A DNA stretch of 64,000 nucleotides from Pseudogracilibacillus sp037072025. Lineage in GTDB: Bacteria; Bacillota; Bacilli; Bacillales; Amphibacillaceae. Positions 37,561 to 46,474 of this stretch are shown here, piece by piece (position 1 is the stretch's first letter; every line of letters begins with the position of its first letter). The notes beneath the pieces are model-generated. The model was given only the letters and a program-made list of their open reading frames with translations, did not search any database and had not been told where the DNA came from. A program made the translations under genes and the position numbers. The stretch is taken from NCBI RefSeq assembly GCF_037072025.1, contig NZ_JAXHDD010000009.1, forward strand, positions 1 through 64,000, in the 5' to 3' direction.

Positions 37561-38061
37561 TTGTAGTTGAAGTGAACTGCGGCATAACTATGAAAGAAAT
37601 ACTCGCTCTCCAAGATGTCGAGTCGATTTCGAACATGTCGAGTCATTTACCAAGAAGTCGAGTCGATTTCGAACATGTCGAGTCATTTATCAAGATGTCG
37701 AGTCGATTTCGAAGAAGTCGAGTCGATTCCCAAGACGTCGAGTCGATTTCGAAGATGTCGAGTCGATTCCCAAGAAGTCGAGTCGATTCCCAAGAAGTCG
37801 AGTCGATTTCGAAGATGTCGAGTCGATTCCCAAGACGTCGAGTCGATTTCGAAGACGTCGAGTCGATTCCCAAGAAGTCGAGTCGATTTCGAAGATGTCG
37901 AGTCGATTCCCAAGAAGTCGAGTCGATTCCCAAGAAGTCGAGTCGAACTCAAACATGTCGAGTCATTTCCCAAGAAGTCGAGTCGATTCGCAATATATGA
38001 GTCGCCCCCAGACTTGAGTTGATACATAGATAACATGTAGACTCTTATGTCGCAGTTTATG
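37561..38061 (-). repeat. Family A repeat element, copy A3 (longest array, inverted)
   Basis: In the opposite orientation to A1, A2 and A4. The ends are ACTGCGGCATAA (37576-37587) and TTATGTCGCAGT (38045-38056), a 12-bp inverted pair with one mismatch, with CAGTTTATG at 38053-38061. About 19 units of 20 bp (GTCGAGTCGATTTCGAAGAT type) lie between 37610 and 37990. It separates uehA from doeA. Several overlapping open frames here are by-products of the stop-free repeat. Confidence 0.92.
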
Positions 38062-38135
38062 GATTTTGTGGTAAAGCGACTAGTTATTATCGATATTAAT
38101 TAACTCATAAAAAACAGTAAGAAAGGTAGGATATT

Positions 38136-39305
38136 ATGTTAACTTTTACGAAAGCGGAGTACAAATCAAGATTAACCAAAACAAAAGAAAGCATGGAACA
38201 ACAAGGGATTGATGTTTTGTTAGTAACTGATCCCGCAAACATGAACTATTTAACAGGATTTGACGCTTGGTCATTTTATGTACACCAATTATTAATCGTC
38301 ATCGCCGAAGAAGAAGAACCGATTTGGATAGGTCGGGGAATTGACGCTAGTGCTGCAGAAATTACTACTTGGTTAGATAGTAAAAATATCCTTTCATATT
38401 CAGATGACCATGTACAATCAACTGTAAAACATCCAATGGACTTTGTTGCTAATATAATAGAAGAGAAAGGTTTATCTAATAAAACCATTGCTGCTGAATA
38501 TGATGCTTACTATTTTACAGCTAAAAATTATATTCAATTAACCAAGCAACTTCCAAATGCAAAATTTGTCGATGGTACAAGTCTAATAAATTGGATTCGT
38601 ATTATTAAATCTGATAAAGAAATTGAACTCATAAAACGTGCAGCAACGATTGTAACAGAAACAATGTATAAAGGAATTGAAAGAATAAATGCAGGTGTCA
38701 GAGAATGCGATGTCGTAGCAGATATTTTACATACTCAGATTTCCGGTACAGAAGAATTTGGCGGAGATTATACGTCGATTGTTCCACTGCTTCCATCTGG
38801 CGAGAAAACATCTGCCTGTCATTTAACTTGGACAGATGAGAAATATAAGAAAGGGGAGCCTGTTATTTTAGAATTAGCCGGATGTCATAAACGCTACCAT
38901 TCTCCCCTAGCACGAACTCTAGTAATCGGAAAACCAACGTCTGAAATGGAAGAATTAGCAGATGTTGCAATCGAAGGAATCGAAGAAGCACTTGCCGCTG
39001 TCAAGCCTGGTGCGACATGTGAAGAAGTAGAATTAGCTTGGAGAAAATCAATCGAAAAAAGAGGATTCGAAAAAGAGTCAAGAATAGGCTACTCTACTGG
39101 ACTTAATTATCCACCCGATTGGGGAGAGCATACTGCAAGTTTAAGATCTGGAGATAAAACTGTTTTACAACCAAATATGGTTTTCCATATGATTCCCGGA
39201 ATTTGGCTAGATACGTACGGTATTGAAATCAGTGAGACTTTCAGAGTAACTGATAGTGGAGTAGAAGTGCTCGCTAATGTAGATCGCAAGCTCTTTATAA
39301 AATAA
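38136..39305 (+). CDS. doeA: Ectoine hydrolase, M24-like (DoeA/EutD)
   Basis: A 389-residue protein of the M24 creatinase/aminopeptidase P fold, opening the ectoine ring to N-acetyl-diaminobutyrate. Residues 1-150 are the creatinase N-domain (VTDPANMNYLTGFDAWSFY). The segments GDYTSIVPLLPSGEKTSACH, LELAGCHKRYHSPLARTL (246-262) and GLNYPPDWGEHTASLRSGD (322-340) are the patterns I know from DoeA/EutD, not from prolidases. In them the two metal-binding aspartates of ordinary M24 peptidases are replaced, as in ectoine hydrolases. AGAAAGGTAGG precedes the ATG. Separation from uehA by repeat A3 may make its expression independent. This is the strongest marker of the pathway. Confidence 0.9.
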   Translation: MLTFTKAEYKSRLTKTKESMEQQGIDVLLVTDPANMNYLTGFDAWSFYVHQLLIVIAEEEEPIWIGRGIDASAAEITTWLDSKNILSYSDDHVQSTVKHPMDFVANIIEEKGLSNKTIAAEYDAYYFTAKNYIQLTKQLPNAKFVDGTSLINWIRIIKSDKEIELIKRAATIVTETMYKGIERINAGVRECDVVADILHTQISGTEEFGGDYTSIVPLLPSGEKTSACHLTWTDEKYKKGEPVILELAGCHKRYHSPLARTLVIGKPTSEMEELADVAIEGIEEALAAVKPGATCEEVELAWRKSIEKRGFEKESRIGYSTGLNYPPDWGEHTASLRSGDKTVLQPNMVFHMIPGIWLDTYGIEISETFRVTDSGVEVLANVDRKLFIK

Positions 39306-39345
39306 AATGTCGTAATCAATCAGAAAGAGTTTAATATAAGTGCGT

Positions 39346-39478
39346 GTTCAAAAAGGACCAATAAGTTCGAGGCGGCGCAGTTCCCGTCAGCGGAATGTAT
39401 GCATTTAGATACATGAGCGGCGGAGAAACAAGCATTCGTGCGAAATTCGCAGTGTCATTTTTACCGGACTTTTTGAAC
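39346..39478 (+). repeat. Family B dispersed repeat, copy B2
   Basis: Perfect 10-base inverted ends GTTCAAAAAG (39346) and CTTTTTGAAC (to 39478). The core holds AAGTTCGAGGCGGCGCAGTT, ATTTAGATACATGAGCGGCG and AAGCATTCGTGCGAAATTCG, also found in B1 and B3. Confidence 0.88.
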
Positions 39479-39576
39479 ATCCTCTATAAACGAATTATTC
39501 GAAAGATTTCGCAAGTTATTAAACATATAGCGAAATCTTTCTATTTTTGTTATAATACATTTTTTAACAAAAACTA

Positions 39577-39605
39577 TTGATAAAATATTTAGTCAATTGT
39601 ATAAT
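39577..39605 (+). promoter_or_regulatory. Strong promoter of the 45-residue protein gene
   Basis: TTGATA (39577-39582) and TATAAT (39600-39605) are 17 bases apart. Confidence 0.65.
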
Positions 39606-39641
39606 GTGAGAAAGAGTCAGTTGAAGAAAGGGGTCTGTCGT

Positions 39642-39779
39642 GTGGTTGGTTGGATGGAGATGTATGAGATGACTAAGAAGAAACTCGACAGGGAACTGAA
39701 ACAACAAGAAATTGAATTTTTGAAATGGGTGTATGAAAAGCATAAAGAAGAAGAGATAGAAGAAGAAATAAAATACTAA
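39642..39779 (+). CDS. Small highly charged protein of unknown function
   Basis: A GTG at 39642 with AAAGGGG 8 bases before it gives a 45-residue protein: a short hydrophobic start (MVGWMEMYEM), then a helix dominated by Lys and Glu (ELKQQEIEFLKWVYEKHKEE). It has its own promoter (37 bases upstream) and is followed by a terminator at 39786-39823, so it is a complete one-gene unit. I do not recognise the family. Confidence 0.55.
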   Translation: MVGWMEMYEMTKKKLDRELKQQEIEFLKWVYEKHKEEEIEEEIKY

Positions 39780-39785
39780 AGATAT

Positions 39786-39825
39786 AAGGTCTTATCTTAA
39801 TTCAGATAAGGCTATTTTCTGTGTG
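39786..39825 (+). terminator. Terminator of the small-protein unit
   Basis: CTTATCT and AGATAAG pair around a short loop (39792-39818), followed by a T-rich stretch. Confidence 0.7.
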
Positions 39826-39889
39826 GTTTTAGTTTTACGCAGTTTTAAACAATGTTATACTAAAACTAGCATGGTGAGGTGTAATTTGG

Positions 39890-40135
39890 ATGAAAATATC
39901 AAGTGAAACAGTAATCAAGAAAATAGAAGAAGAAATTGGTAAAATTAAAAAGGCCGAAAATAATGATCAAATAATTAACCATATTTCCAAAATAAAATTA
40001 CTAAGTGAATTAATTTTAGAAGAAAGTAACAAAGAAACATGTAAAAAAGAATTAATATTGAAAACGCAAATTTCAAATGAATCTCCCACAAATACTATAA
40101 ATGATTTAGATGGGGATTCAATTTTTGACTTTTAG
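39890..40135 (+). CDS. ywdI: YwdI family protein (DUF5327)
   Basis: An 81-residue helical protein with ISSETVIKKIEEEIGKIKKA at the start and an acidic end (NDLDGDSIFDF). The size and the DUF423 gene 17 bases downstream match B. subtilis ywdI-ywdK. GGTGAGGTG precedes the ATG by about 8 bases. Function unknown. Confidence 0.7.
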   Translation: MKISSETVIKKIEEEIGKIKKAENNDQIINHISKIKLLSELILEESNKETCKKELILKTQISNESPTNTINDLDGDSIFDF

Positions 40136-40152
40136 CATATGAGAGGAAATGA

Positions 40153-40524
40153 ATGATGAAGGTTTTGTTTATAATTGGAGCAATTAATGGATTTTTAGCA
40201 GTAGCTTTAGGAGCATTTGGAGCTCATGGATTGGAAGGCAAAATTTCTGAAAATGCGCTAAAGACATGGGAAAAAGCGGTAAATTATCAAATGTTTCATA
40301 CGGTTAGTATTCTATTGACTGGAATTTTATTATTAAAGACACAATCAAGCACGCTTTTATGGGCTGGCTGGATGTTTGTGGTAGGAATTTTATTATTCTC
40401 AGGAAGTTTATACTTATACTCCACTAGTGGGGTCCGGACTTTAGCAATGATTACGCCATTTGGCGGGGTTGCTTTTTTAATTGGTTGGATTTTATTAGGA
40501 TATGGGTTAATCAAGGTATTATAA
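40153..40524 (+). CDS. ywdK: DUF423 membrane protein (YwdK)
   Basis: A 123-residue protein with four membrane helices. ALGAFGAHGLEGKISENALK near residue 17 and YQMFHTVSILLTGIL are diagnostic for DUF423. GAGAGGAAATG precedes tandem ATG codons at 40153 and 40156; either may be used. It is probably cotranscribed with ywdI. Role unknown. Confidence 0.88.
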   Translation: MMKVLFIIGAINGFLAVALGAFGAHGLEGKISENALKTWEKAVNYQMFHTVSILLTGILLLKTQSSTLLWAGWMFVVGILLFSGSLYLYSTSGVRTLAMITPFGGVAFLIGWILLGYGLIKVL

Positions 40525-40782
40525 ACCTTTCACATATAAGATAAATAAGAATGTGATTAAAAAAAATAATATTACACCTCGTGCTAGCTGCTTCAGACCT
40601 TCAAATTTTTGAAATGATATATTGAGCAGTAAAGCATCACAAATGATGCTAATAGCTATAAGTAAAATTGAAAATAGCACTAATAAAAAGGAAAGTTTAA
40701 GAATAGCAATGAATCCAATTAATATTGCTAGACCAAGAGTAATCACACTAACGATATTATATCTTTCTCGCTGTTGATACAT
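40519..40782 (-). CDS. Small membrane protein of unknown function
   Basis: An 87-residue protein (ATG 40782, GAAGGTG upstream) with a polar start (MYQQRERYNIVS) and three membrane helices (about 11-30, 33-52, 65-85). It is convergent with ywdK and overlaps its end by 6 bases. I recognise no family. Confidence 0.6.
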   Translation of the reverse strand: MYQQRERYNIVSVITLGLAILIGFIAILKLSFLLVLFSILLIAISIICDALLLNISFQKFEGLKQLARGVILFFLITFLFILYVKGL

Positions 40783-40866
40783 ATTTTCACCTTCTGTTGA
40801 AGATCTCATTTCTGTAATTATATGATATGTCTAGCAATGATATGAGTAGGTGAATAGGAGATATAA

Positions 40867-40899
40867 AAAAGAGAATTTGAGTTATCAAATTCTCTTTAT
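40867..40899. terminator. Terminator after hemQ
   Basis: AAGAGAATTTGA (40869-40880) pairs with TCAAATTCTCTT (40885-40896). On the minus strand it is followed by a run of T, and it overlaps the hemQ stop. Confidence 0.75.
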
Positions 40900-41645
40900 A
40901 CTTCTAGGTATTTTGGTAATTCTTCTTTTGTAATTTTTGTTCCCACAAAAAACTCTCCAAATTCTCCGTAACGGGAACTAACTTCGTCAAAACGCATTTC
41001 ATAGACAATTTTTTTTAGTTCAATAACGTCATGTGCAAATAACGTTACACCCCATTCCCAATCATCAAAACCGATTGAACCTGTAACAACTTGTTGTACT
41101 TTTCCGGCATATTGTCTACCTGTTTTACTATGTTCGTACAATAATTTTGCTCGGACATCTTTTTCTAATGTATACCAATTATCGTTTGCTTCACGTCTGC
41201 GATTCATAGGATAAAACGACATATAGTCCCATTTAGGGAGTGTCGGATAAAGTCGTCCTTGAATGTATGGAGAATTTAGAAGATCCTCTCCAGGCTTTTC
41301 TGGCTGATAACGGGAAATTTCAACTACTGACACATAAGAATGTGCAGGGATTAAATATTCAGCGAACTTGGATTTATTTAGCTCAGTTTCAATTTCGTTT
41401 AATTCTTCCATCGTAGGTCTTAAAAACATAAAGATAAAATCTGCTTTTTGACCAACGACTTTATAAAAAGCATGACTTCCTTTTTTATCATCTTCAACTT
41501 TTTCCCATTTCGATAAAAGTTCCGTGAACTCCTTAATTGCTTCTTGTCTTTCCTCTTCTTGAGCATATTTCCAAGAAGTCCAATCGATAGTACGTAAATC
41601 ATGTAAACTATACCAACCATCAAAGGTTTCAACTGCTTGTACCAT
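40896..41645 (-). CDS. hemQ: Coproheme decarboxylase (YwfI, chlorite-dismutase family)
   Basis: A 249-residue protein. ATG 41645 is chosen for GGAGGAAG directly upstream; the longer frame has none. It performs the last step of the coproporphyrin-dependent haem pathway of Gram-positives, oxidising two propionates of coproheme. The catalytic tyrosine falls at Y145 in DYMSFYPMNRRREANDNWYT, and the proximal haem ligand at H172 (LYEHSKTG). Length and end (KYLEV) are normal. It is divergent from pta, as in B. subtilis. Confidence 0.92.
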   Translation of the reverse strand: MVQAVETFDGWYSLHDLRTIDWTSWKYAQEEERQEAIKEFTELLSKWEKVEDDKKGSHAFYKVVGQKADFIFMFLRPTMEELNEIETELNKSKFAEYLIPAHSYVSVVEISRYQPEKPGEDLLNSPYIQGRLYPTLPKWDYMSFYPMNRRREANDNWYTLEKDVRAKLLYEHSKTGRQYAGKVQQVVTGSIGFDDWEWGVTLFAHDVIELKKIVYEMRFDEVSSRYGEFGEFFVGTKITKEELPKYLEV

Positions 41646-41848
41646 AATATCTTCCTCCAGTATGAATAGAGTATTGTAGACAACCCTACTATACCACACT
41701 TGAAGCAAGAAATTCGACATTTGAAAAATTGTCATAAAGATTTCTTGAATTACTTCCTATAACGTTGATATAATTGAACTTGTCTAATAATTCAATATAT
41801 AAGTAAAATGAATCGTTAGGGTAAAAGAAAAAGGTGGGGGATACTACA

Positions 41849-42823
41849 GTGAGTGATTTATTTCGCGGTTTAAAAGAAAGTTTACAAAAAAAAGCATTAA
41901 AAAACATTGTTTTTCCTGAAGCAACGGATGAAAGAATTATTACTGCAGCATGCAGATTGGCAAATGAAAATTTAGTTAGACCTATTTTGATCGGAAATGT
42001 AAATAAAGTAAATCAGTTAGCGGAATCGCTTGATGTAAATATTGCTGGTTGTGAAGTAATTAATCCAACTGATTATGGAAAATGGAATGAGATGGTCGAT
42101 GCCTTCCTCGAGCGGAGAAATGGACGAGTACAAAGAGAAGAAGCGGAACATGTGTTAAAGGACGAGAATTACTTTGGCACAATGTTAGTTCAAATGGAAG
42201 AAGCAGACGGATTAGTTAGTGGTGCAGTTCATTCTACATCAGATACTGTGCGTCCCGCTTTACAGATTATCAAAACAAAAGAGGGTATTAATAAAACATC
42301 AGGTGTTTTTGTCATGGTACGAAATGATGAAAAATATATTTTTGCTGATTGTGCGATTAATATCGCTCCAACGAGTGAAGATTTAGCTGAGATCGCTGTT
42401 GAGAGCGCTAGGACGTCTAAACTGTTTGATGTTGAACCACGAGTAGCAATGTTAAGTTTCTCAACAAAAGGATCAGCTAAATCCGAAGAAACAGAAAGAG
42501 TAATTGAAGCAGTTAAATTTGCAAAAGAGAAACAACCTTCCTTAATTATTGATGGAGAGTTTCAATTTGATACAGCATTTGTTCCAAGTGTTGCGGCTAA
42601 AAAGGCTCCTGATTCTGAAATTAAAGGAGATGCGACAGTATTTGTTTTTCCGAGCTTGGAAGCTGGTAATATCGGGTATAAAATAACAGAGCGACTCGGT
42701 GGATTTGAAGCGGTCGGTCCCATTTTACAAGGTTTAAATAAACCGGTAAATGATCTCTCAAGAGGATGTAGCACGGAGGATGTCTATAAATTGGCATTAA
42801 TTACAGCAGCGCAGGCGGAATAA
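41849..42823 (+). CDS. pta: Phosphate acetyltransferase
   Basis: A 324-residue enzyme interconverting acetyl-CoA and acetyl phosphate. GTG 41849 follows GTGGGGGAT by 5 bases. Signature elements: NIVFPEATDERIITAACRL at the N-terminus, DGLVSGAVHSTSDTVRPALQ (substrate loop, about residue 128), VAMLSFSTKGSAKSEE (about 209) and FVFPSLEAGNIGYKI (about 272). Length is as in Bacillus Pta. It contributes to acetate overflow and acetyl-phosphate supply. Confidence 0.93.
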   Translation: MSDLFRGLKESLQKKALKNIVFPEATDERIITAACRLANENLVRPILIGNVNKVNQLAESLDVNIAGCEVINPTDYGKWNEMVDAFLERRNGRVQREEAEHVLKDENYFGTMLVQMEEADGLVSGAVHSTSDTVRPALQIIKTKEGINKTSGVFVMVRNDEKYIFADCAINIAPTSEDLAEIAVESARTSKLFDVEPRVAMLSFSTKGSAKSEETERVIEAVKFAKEKQPSLIIDGEFQFDTAFVPSVAAKKAPDSEIKGDATVFVFPSLEAGNIGYKITERLGGFEAVGPILQGLNKPVNDLSRGCSTEDVYKLALITAAQAE

Positions 42824-42924
42824 ATAGTGTGGAGTTTCAGGGCAAAAAGGTTTGTGCATAGAAAAATTCAGAACTATGATTTAAATTTCTTTCGACTGAT
42901 TTTGTAAGCTTGATTACTAATTTT

Positions 42925-43427
42925 CATAAACTGTCCAATGACTTAAGTTGATAATTTATCGGTTAACCTAGATGCTGCCCCGTTGATTTTCGCCTTCGGG
43001 CAGTGGCACATCCTTAGTGCATGCTTCAGCCTTCGCTGCACAGGACGTGCTAGCTGCCGGCGTTGGTCACAAATCTTTATGGTGGGACGAAAACGTAGCT
43101 ACAGTCCCAGGACGTGACCGCTTTTAGCTTCTAGGAGTCGACTGTCCTCCGGCTCTAATCAACTATTGTGACAGTATCAAGCTGCGTAGATGTTACCTTC
43201 ACCATTACAGCGAAGGAAATACACGGAGACTCCTGTGGGAGGAAAGGCCTCGGTGAGACTACGCAGGAGCGTAGCGACGAGGAGGCTCATCAGCCGCCCA
43301 CGGAAAGCGGAGTGTATTTCCGTAGCGGTATTTTACTTTGCAACTTGTCTACATTTTCGCAGCGAAAATCAACGAAGCTGTTACTAGTATTTATATTTTC
43401 ACTACTGCACAGTATACTTCAATTGTG
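42925..43427 (+). repeat. Family C repeat element, copy C1 (GC-richer structured core)
   Basis: Starts CATAAACTGTCC (42925) and ends CTGCACAGTATACTTCAATT (to 43427), the termini used by family A. The core is far richer in GC than its surroundings and full of inverted segments, e.g. GGAAATACACGG (43215) against CGGAGTGTATTTCC (43308). It contains GGAGTCGACTGTCCTCC and GGAAAGGCCTCGGTGAGAC, shared with copy C2. No credible gene is inside. It fills the gap between pta and lipL. Confidence 0.85.
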
Positions 43428-43524
43428 AATTACAATCCCTTGTTGATGTAGCACATTCTAGAGGTTTATCTGTAAACGTCTGCTTTTGAGATGGAATATT
43501 TTAGGTAAATCAAATTCATTTATT

Positions 43525-44361
43525 CTATAAAATTTTGTCATTCCGTTTATGCATTTGTTCTAGGCGTTTTTTAAAAATTTCCTTTTCTTCAGGGATTAGT
43601 TCACTGGCTGGATGATCCCCTGTTTCAAGCTGGTGTTGTATTTTTTCGATAAGCCCTTTAACAGTAAAGTCAATTTGTAACAATTCACTGATTGATCCCA
43701 TTACGTTTGGGTTAACTTCGGGATATTCATATTTCGTCTTTTTTTCTTGCTTGCTTACTTCATAAAATTTTTTAACGATGCTAGCACGCTCAAAACTGCT
43801 TCCTTCCACATCAATATAAATCTGAACCGCTACACCATTTCTAACTCGCCGTTGTGAAATGCCGGCAAATTTTATCCCATTAATACTTAAATCATAATCT
43901 CCAGGACAATAAGAGCCTTTAATTTCATAGGCTTTTATTTCATTTGTATATTCCTTGAAAAGATAGGTAACCAATTGAAACATAATATGATAACCTTCAT
44001 GTATAGAGATTTGCTTATTACTTGGTAAGATAAGTGAAATATTAAGAACATCTTTATCGATTAATACAGCGAGCCCTCCCGAGTTACGAATAATTACATT
44101 ATAATGTAAGCTCCTTAAATATCTTACCCCATCTTCAATACAAGGCAATCTTGAATCGGGGATACCAAGAACAATGGTACGATCGTGAACCCATGTGCGG
44201 ATGGTCGGAGCTACTAATTTATTTCCTACAGTAGTTGCAATTGCATCGTCAATAGCAAAAGATGCTAGCGCATTATTTGGCTCATTAAATATTGTTCTCT
44301 TAGGTGAATGATCTAAAAATCGAATCGTTGAATGTTTAATAATTTCAAAAATATTTTTCAC
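43525..44361 (-). CDS. lipL: Octanoyl-[GcvH]:protein N-octanoyltransferase (LipL, YwfL)
   Basis: A 278-residue member of the biotin/lipoate protein ligase superfamily. It moves octanoyl groups from GcvH to E2 subunits in lipoate assembly. The acyl-accepting cysteine is in GSYCPGDYD (C152) and the conserved lysine in NGIKFAGISQRR (K164); NSGGLAVLIDKDVLN is the substrate loop. The cysteine position separates LipL from LplA-type ligases. The C-terminal coiled segment (about 235-275) is charged. It is divergent from ywfO, as in B. subtilis. Confidence 0.88.
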   Translation of the reverse strand: MKNIFEIIKHSTIRFLDHSPKRTIFNEPNNALASFAIDDAIATTVGNKLVAPTIRTWVHDRTIVLGIPDSRLPCIEDGVRYLRSLHYNVIIRNSGGLAVLIDKDVLNISLILPSNKQISIHEGYHIMFQLVTYLFKEYTNEIKAYEIKGSYCPGDYDLSINGIKFAGISQRRVRNGVAVQIYIDVEGSSFERASIVKKFYEVSKQEKKTKYEYPEVNPNVMGSISELLQIDFTVKGLIEKIQHQLETGDHPASELIPEEKEIFKKRLEQMHKRNDKIL

Positions 44362-44451
44362 AGTTAGACTCCTTGTTTTTACGATGTTTAAACGTGCACG
44401 AAACTATTATATAATAGAATCTAATAGTATGAAAAGAAACGGGTGATCAAG

Positions 44452-45738
44452 ATGTATAAAAATAAACAATTGGATGAAGTTAAAGTTTTTAAAGATCCCG
44501 TTCATCGATATGTACGTGTTAGTGATCAAGTAATATGGGACCTAATTGCCACTCCTGAATTTCAGCGGCTTAGAAGAATAAAGCAATTAGGGACTACATA
44601 TTTGACATTTCACGGTGCAGAACATAGTCGGTTTAACCACTCTTTAGGCGTATATGAAATTGTTAGAAGAATGATTAATAAAATGGAGTCACATGAAGGG
44701 TGGAATAAAGAAGAACGGTTAGTTAGTTTATGTGCAGCATTACTCCATGATTTAGGTCATGGTCCATTTTCACATTCCTTTGAAAAAGTGTTTTCCCTAG
44801 ATCATGAACATTTTACAAAGAAAATTATTTTGGAAGATACGAATGTACATGCAGTATTGAGTCGGGTTGAGCCGGACTTTCCTATAAAAGTTGCGCAAAT
44901 TATTGATAAATCGTATGTTGATAAATTGGTGGTTAGTATGATTTCGAGTCAAATTGACGCAGACCGAATGGATTATCTATTGAGGGATGCATATTATACC
45001 GGAGTTAGTTATGGTCAATTCGATATGGAGAGAATCTTAAGGGTAATGCGTCCAACTGAAGATCAAGTTGTCATTAAATCAACGGGAATGCATGCTGTAG
45101 AAGATTATATAATGTCCCGTTATCAAATGTATTGGCAAGTCTACTTTCATCCTGTAACACGTAGTGCCGAAGTGATCTTGACGAAAATTTTTCATCGGGT
45201 GAAACATCTTTACGAAAAAGGATATCAGTTCAAGATGAATCCAACTCCACTCCTTTCTTTTTTTAGAGGAGAAGTAAAAATAAATGATTATTTACAGTTG
45301 GACGAATCTGTAATTAATTATTACTTTCAGCAGTGGCAGCATGAAGATGATGAAGTACTTCGAGATCTTAGTTCCCGGTTTGTCAATCGGATTTTATTTA
45401 AATATATAGAATTTAAACCGGAGAAACATATGGATAAATATGAAACGTTACAAAACCTCTTTCGTGAAGCAGGAATTGACCCAGATTATTATTTAGTTAT
45501 CGATTCTTCTTCAGATTTACCGTATGATGTCTACCGTGCGGGAGAAGAGCGGATTCCAATTTATTTACAAATGCCATCTGGAGAAGAAAAAGAATTATCA
45601 ACACACTCTGTTATTGTGGAAGCAATAACTGGAAAAACTAGAGAAGATCATAAAATTTATTTTCCAATTGAAAAAATCAAGATGATACAAGATACTAAAC
45701 GTAAAGATGAGATAATTGAGCTGTTATATTATCGTTAA
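44452..45738 (+). CDS. ywfO: HD-domain phosphohydrolase YwfO
   Basis: A 428-residue protein of the dGTP triphosphohydrolase-like HD superfamily. ATG 44452 follows GGGTG (44440). Metal-binding residues lie in HSRFNHSLGVYE (about residue 60) and LLHDLGHGPFSHSFE (HD pair about residue 101), with SSQIDADRMDYLLRDAYYTG (about 165) giving the distal Asp. The C-terminal region (from about 330) is specific to YwfO proteins. A nucleotide phosphohydrolase activity is likely; the preferred substrate is unclear. Confidence 0.9.
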   Translation: MYKNKQLDEVKVFKDPVHRYVRVSDQVIWDLIATPEFQRLRRIKQLGTTYLTFHGAEHSRFNHSLGVYEIVRRMINKMESHEGWNKEERLVSLCAALLHDLGHGPFSHSFEKVFSLDHEHFTKKIILEDTNVHAVLSRVEPDFPIKVAQIIDKSYVDKLVVSMISSQIDADRMDYLLRDAYYTGVSYGQFDMERILRVMRPTEDQVVIKSTGMHAVEDYIMSRYQMYWQVYFHPVTRSAEVILTKIFHRVKHLYEKGYQFKMNPTPLLSFFRGEVKINDYLQLDESVINYYFQQWQHEDDEVLRDLSSRFVNRILFKYIEFKPEKHMDKYETLQNLFREAGIDPDYYLVIDSSSDLPYDVYRAGEERIPIYLQMPSGEEKELSTHSVIVEAITGKTREDHKIYFPIEKIKMIQDTKRKDEIIELLYYR

Positions 45739-45796
45739 ATATTGATTATGATACAATGTGAATAAAATACGATTAAAAAGGAGGAGCCTTGACATT

Positions 45797-46306
45797 ATGG
45801 AAAATAATAAAAAACCGAAACAACAATTCACAATAATTAAGGATGATTCAACAGATGGACATGGCGGATACGGGATGGGCTCTATTTCTTTAGAAAATAT
45901 GTCATCTGTCATTGTTGATCCGGTGGAAAATAAAGCCTATGTCGATATGGATGCAATGCATGCTAGAAGTGATATTGAACGCCGTGTTCGCTACTATTCT
46001 GATCGAAACGAGGTGCCAGACGGTCGTTTATATTGGATAGTCTGGGTCACTGTTGAGAATGGAGAAAAGGGTCCATATTATTCCGGAGTTGCTGCAAGTG
46101 AACTTCGTGTGGATCGTCCAAATAAAAAGGCATATAAATCGATGGCAGAACATGTAACCCATATGGAAAAGTCACTAAAAGGAAAAGTAGTTGTCGAGCA
46201 TATGGATGAACATTCCCGAACGCTATTAGGTGATTTTCTAAAAAGTTTTGATAACAATATGTGGGAAAATTCAAGTGAAGAATTAAAAAATAACTTTGAA
46301 AAGTGA
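45797..46306 (+). CDS. ywhD: YwhD family protein
   Basis: A 169-residue cytosolic protein. ATG 45797 follows AAGGAGGAG; an upstream frame extension has no site. DSTDGHGGYGMGSISLENM at the start and DGRLYWIVWVTVENGEKGPY in the middle match the YwhD family, restricted to Bacillaceae and relatives. Function unknown. It lies 58 bases after ywfO and ends at a strong terminator. Confidence 0.85.
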   Translation: MENNKKPKQQFTIIKDDSTDGHGGYGMGSISLENMSSVIVDPVENKAYVDMDAMHARSDIERRVRYYSDRNEVPDGRLYWIVWVTVENGEKGPYYSGVAASELRVDRPNKKAYKSMAEHVTHMEKSLKGKVVVEHMDEHSRTLLGDFLKSFDNNMWENSSEELKNNFEK

Positions 46307-46406
46307 ACAGATTGTGACAAATAATTAGTCTCAATGTAAATTCTTGTACTTTAGCTTTATACTTTGTAAGATAGAGATACATGGGCTACAAAGAATTGCT
46401 AGGACA

Positions 46407-46444
46407 CTAAAGAAACCGACTCAAAGACGAGTCGGTTTCTTTAT
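46407..46444 (+). terminator. Terminator after ywhD
   Basis: AAAGAAACCGACTC (46409-46422) pairs with GAGTCGGTTTCTTT (46429-46442), followed by TATTTTG. Confidence 0.88.
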
Positions 46445-46474
46445 TTTGCCAGCTTGTTAGCTAAGCAAGAGGCA

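Noticed and set aside
37572..38036. Arg/Ser-rich repeat proteins of 80-140 residues in several frames
   Set aside because: They overlap in several frames and on both strands over the 20-bp tandem array, have no ribosome sites, and follow from a stop-free unit. The same applies to open frames at 14584-14916, 20485-20670 and 55955-56289.
39395..39580. 61-residue protein after doeA, and a similar 62-residue one at 50990-51178
   Set aside because: Both are readings of family B repeat copies that run into unrelated flanks.
43168..43428. 86-residue and 65-residue open frames inside the pta-lipL gap
   Set aside because: They lie wholly in repeat C1, overlap each other and have no ribosome site; GC-rich hairpins explain the lack of stops.
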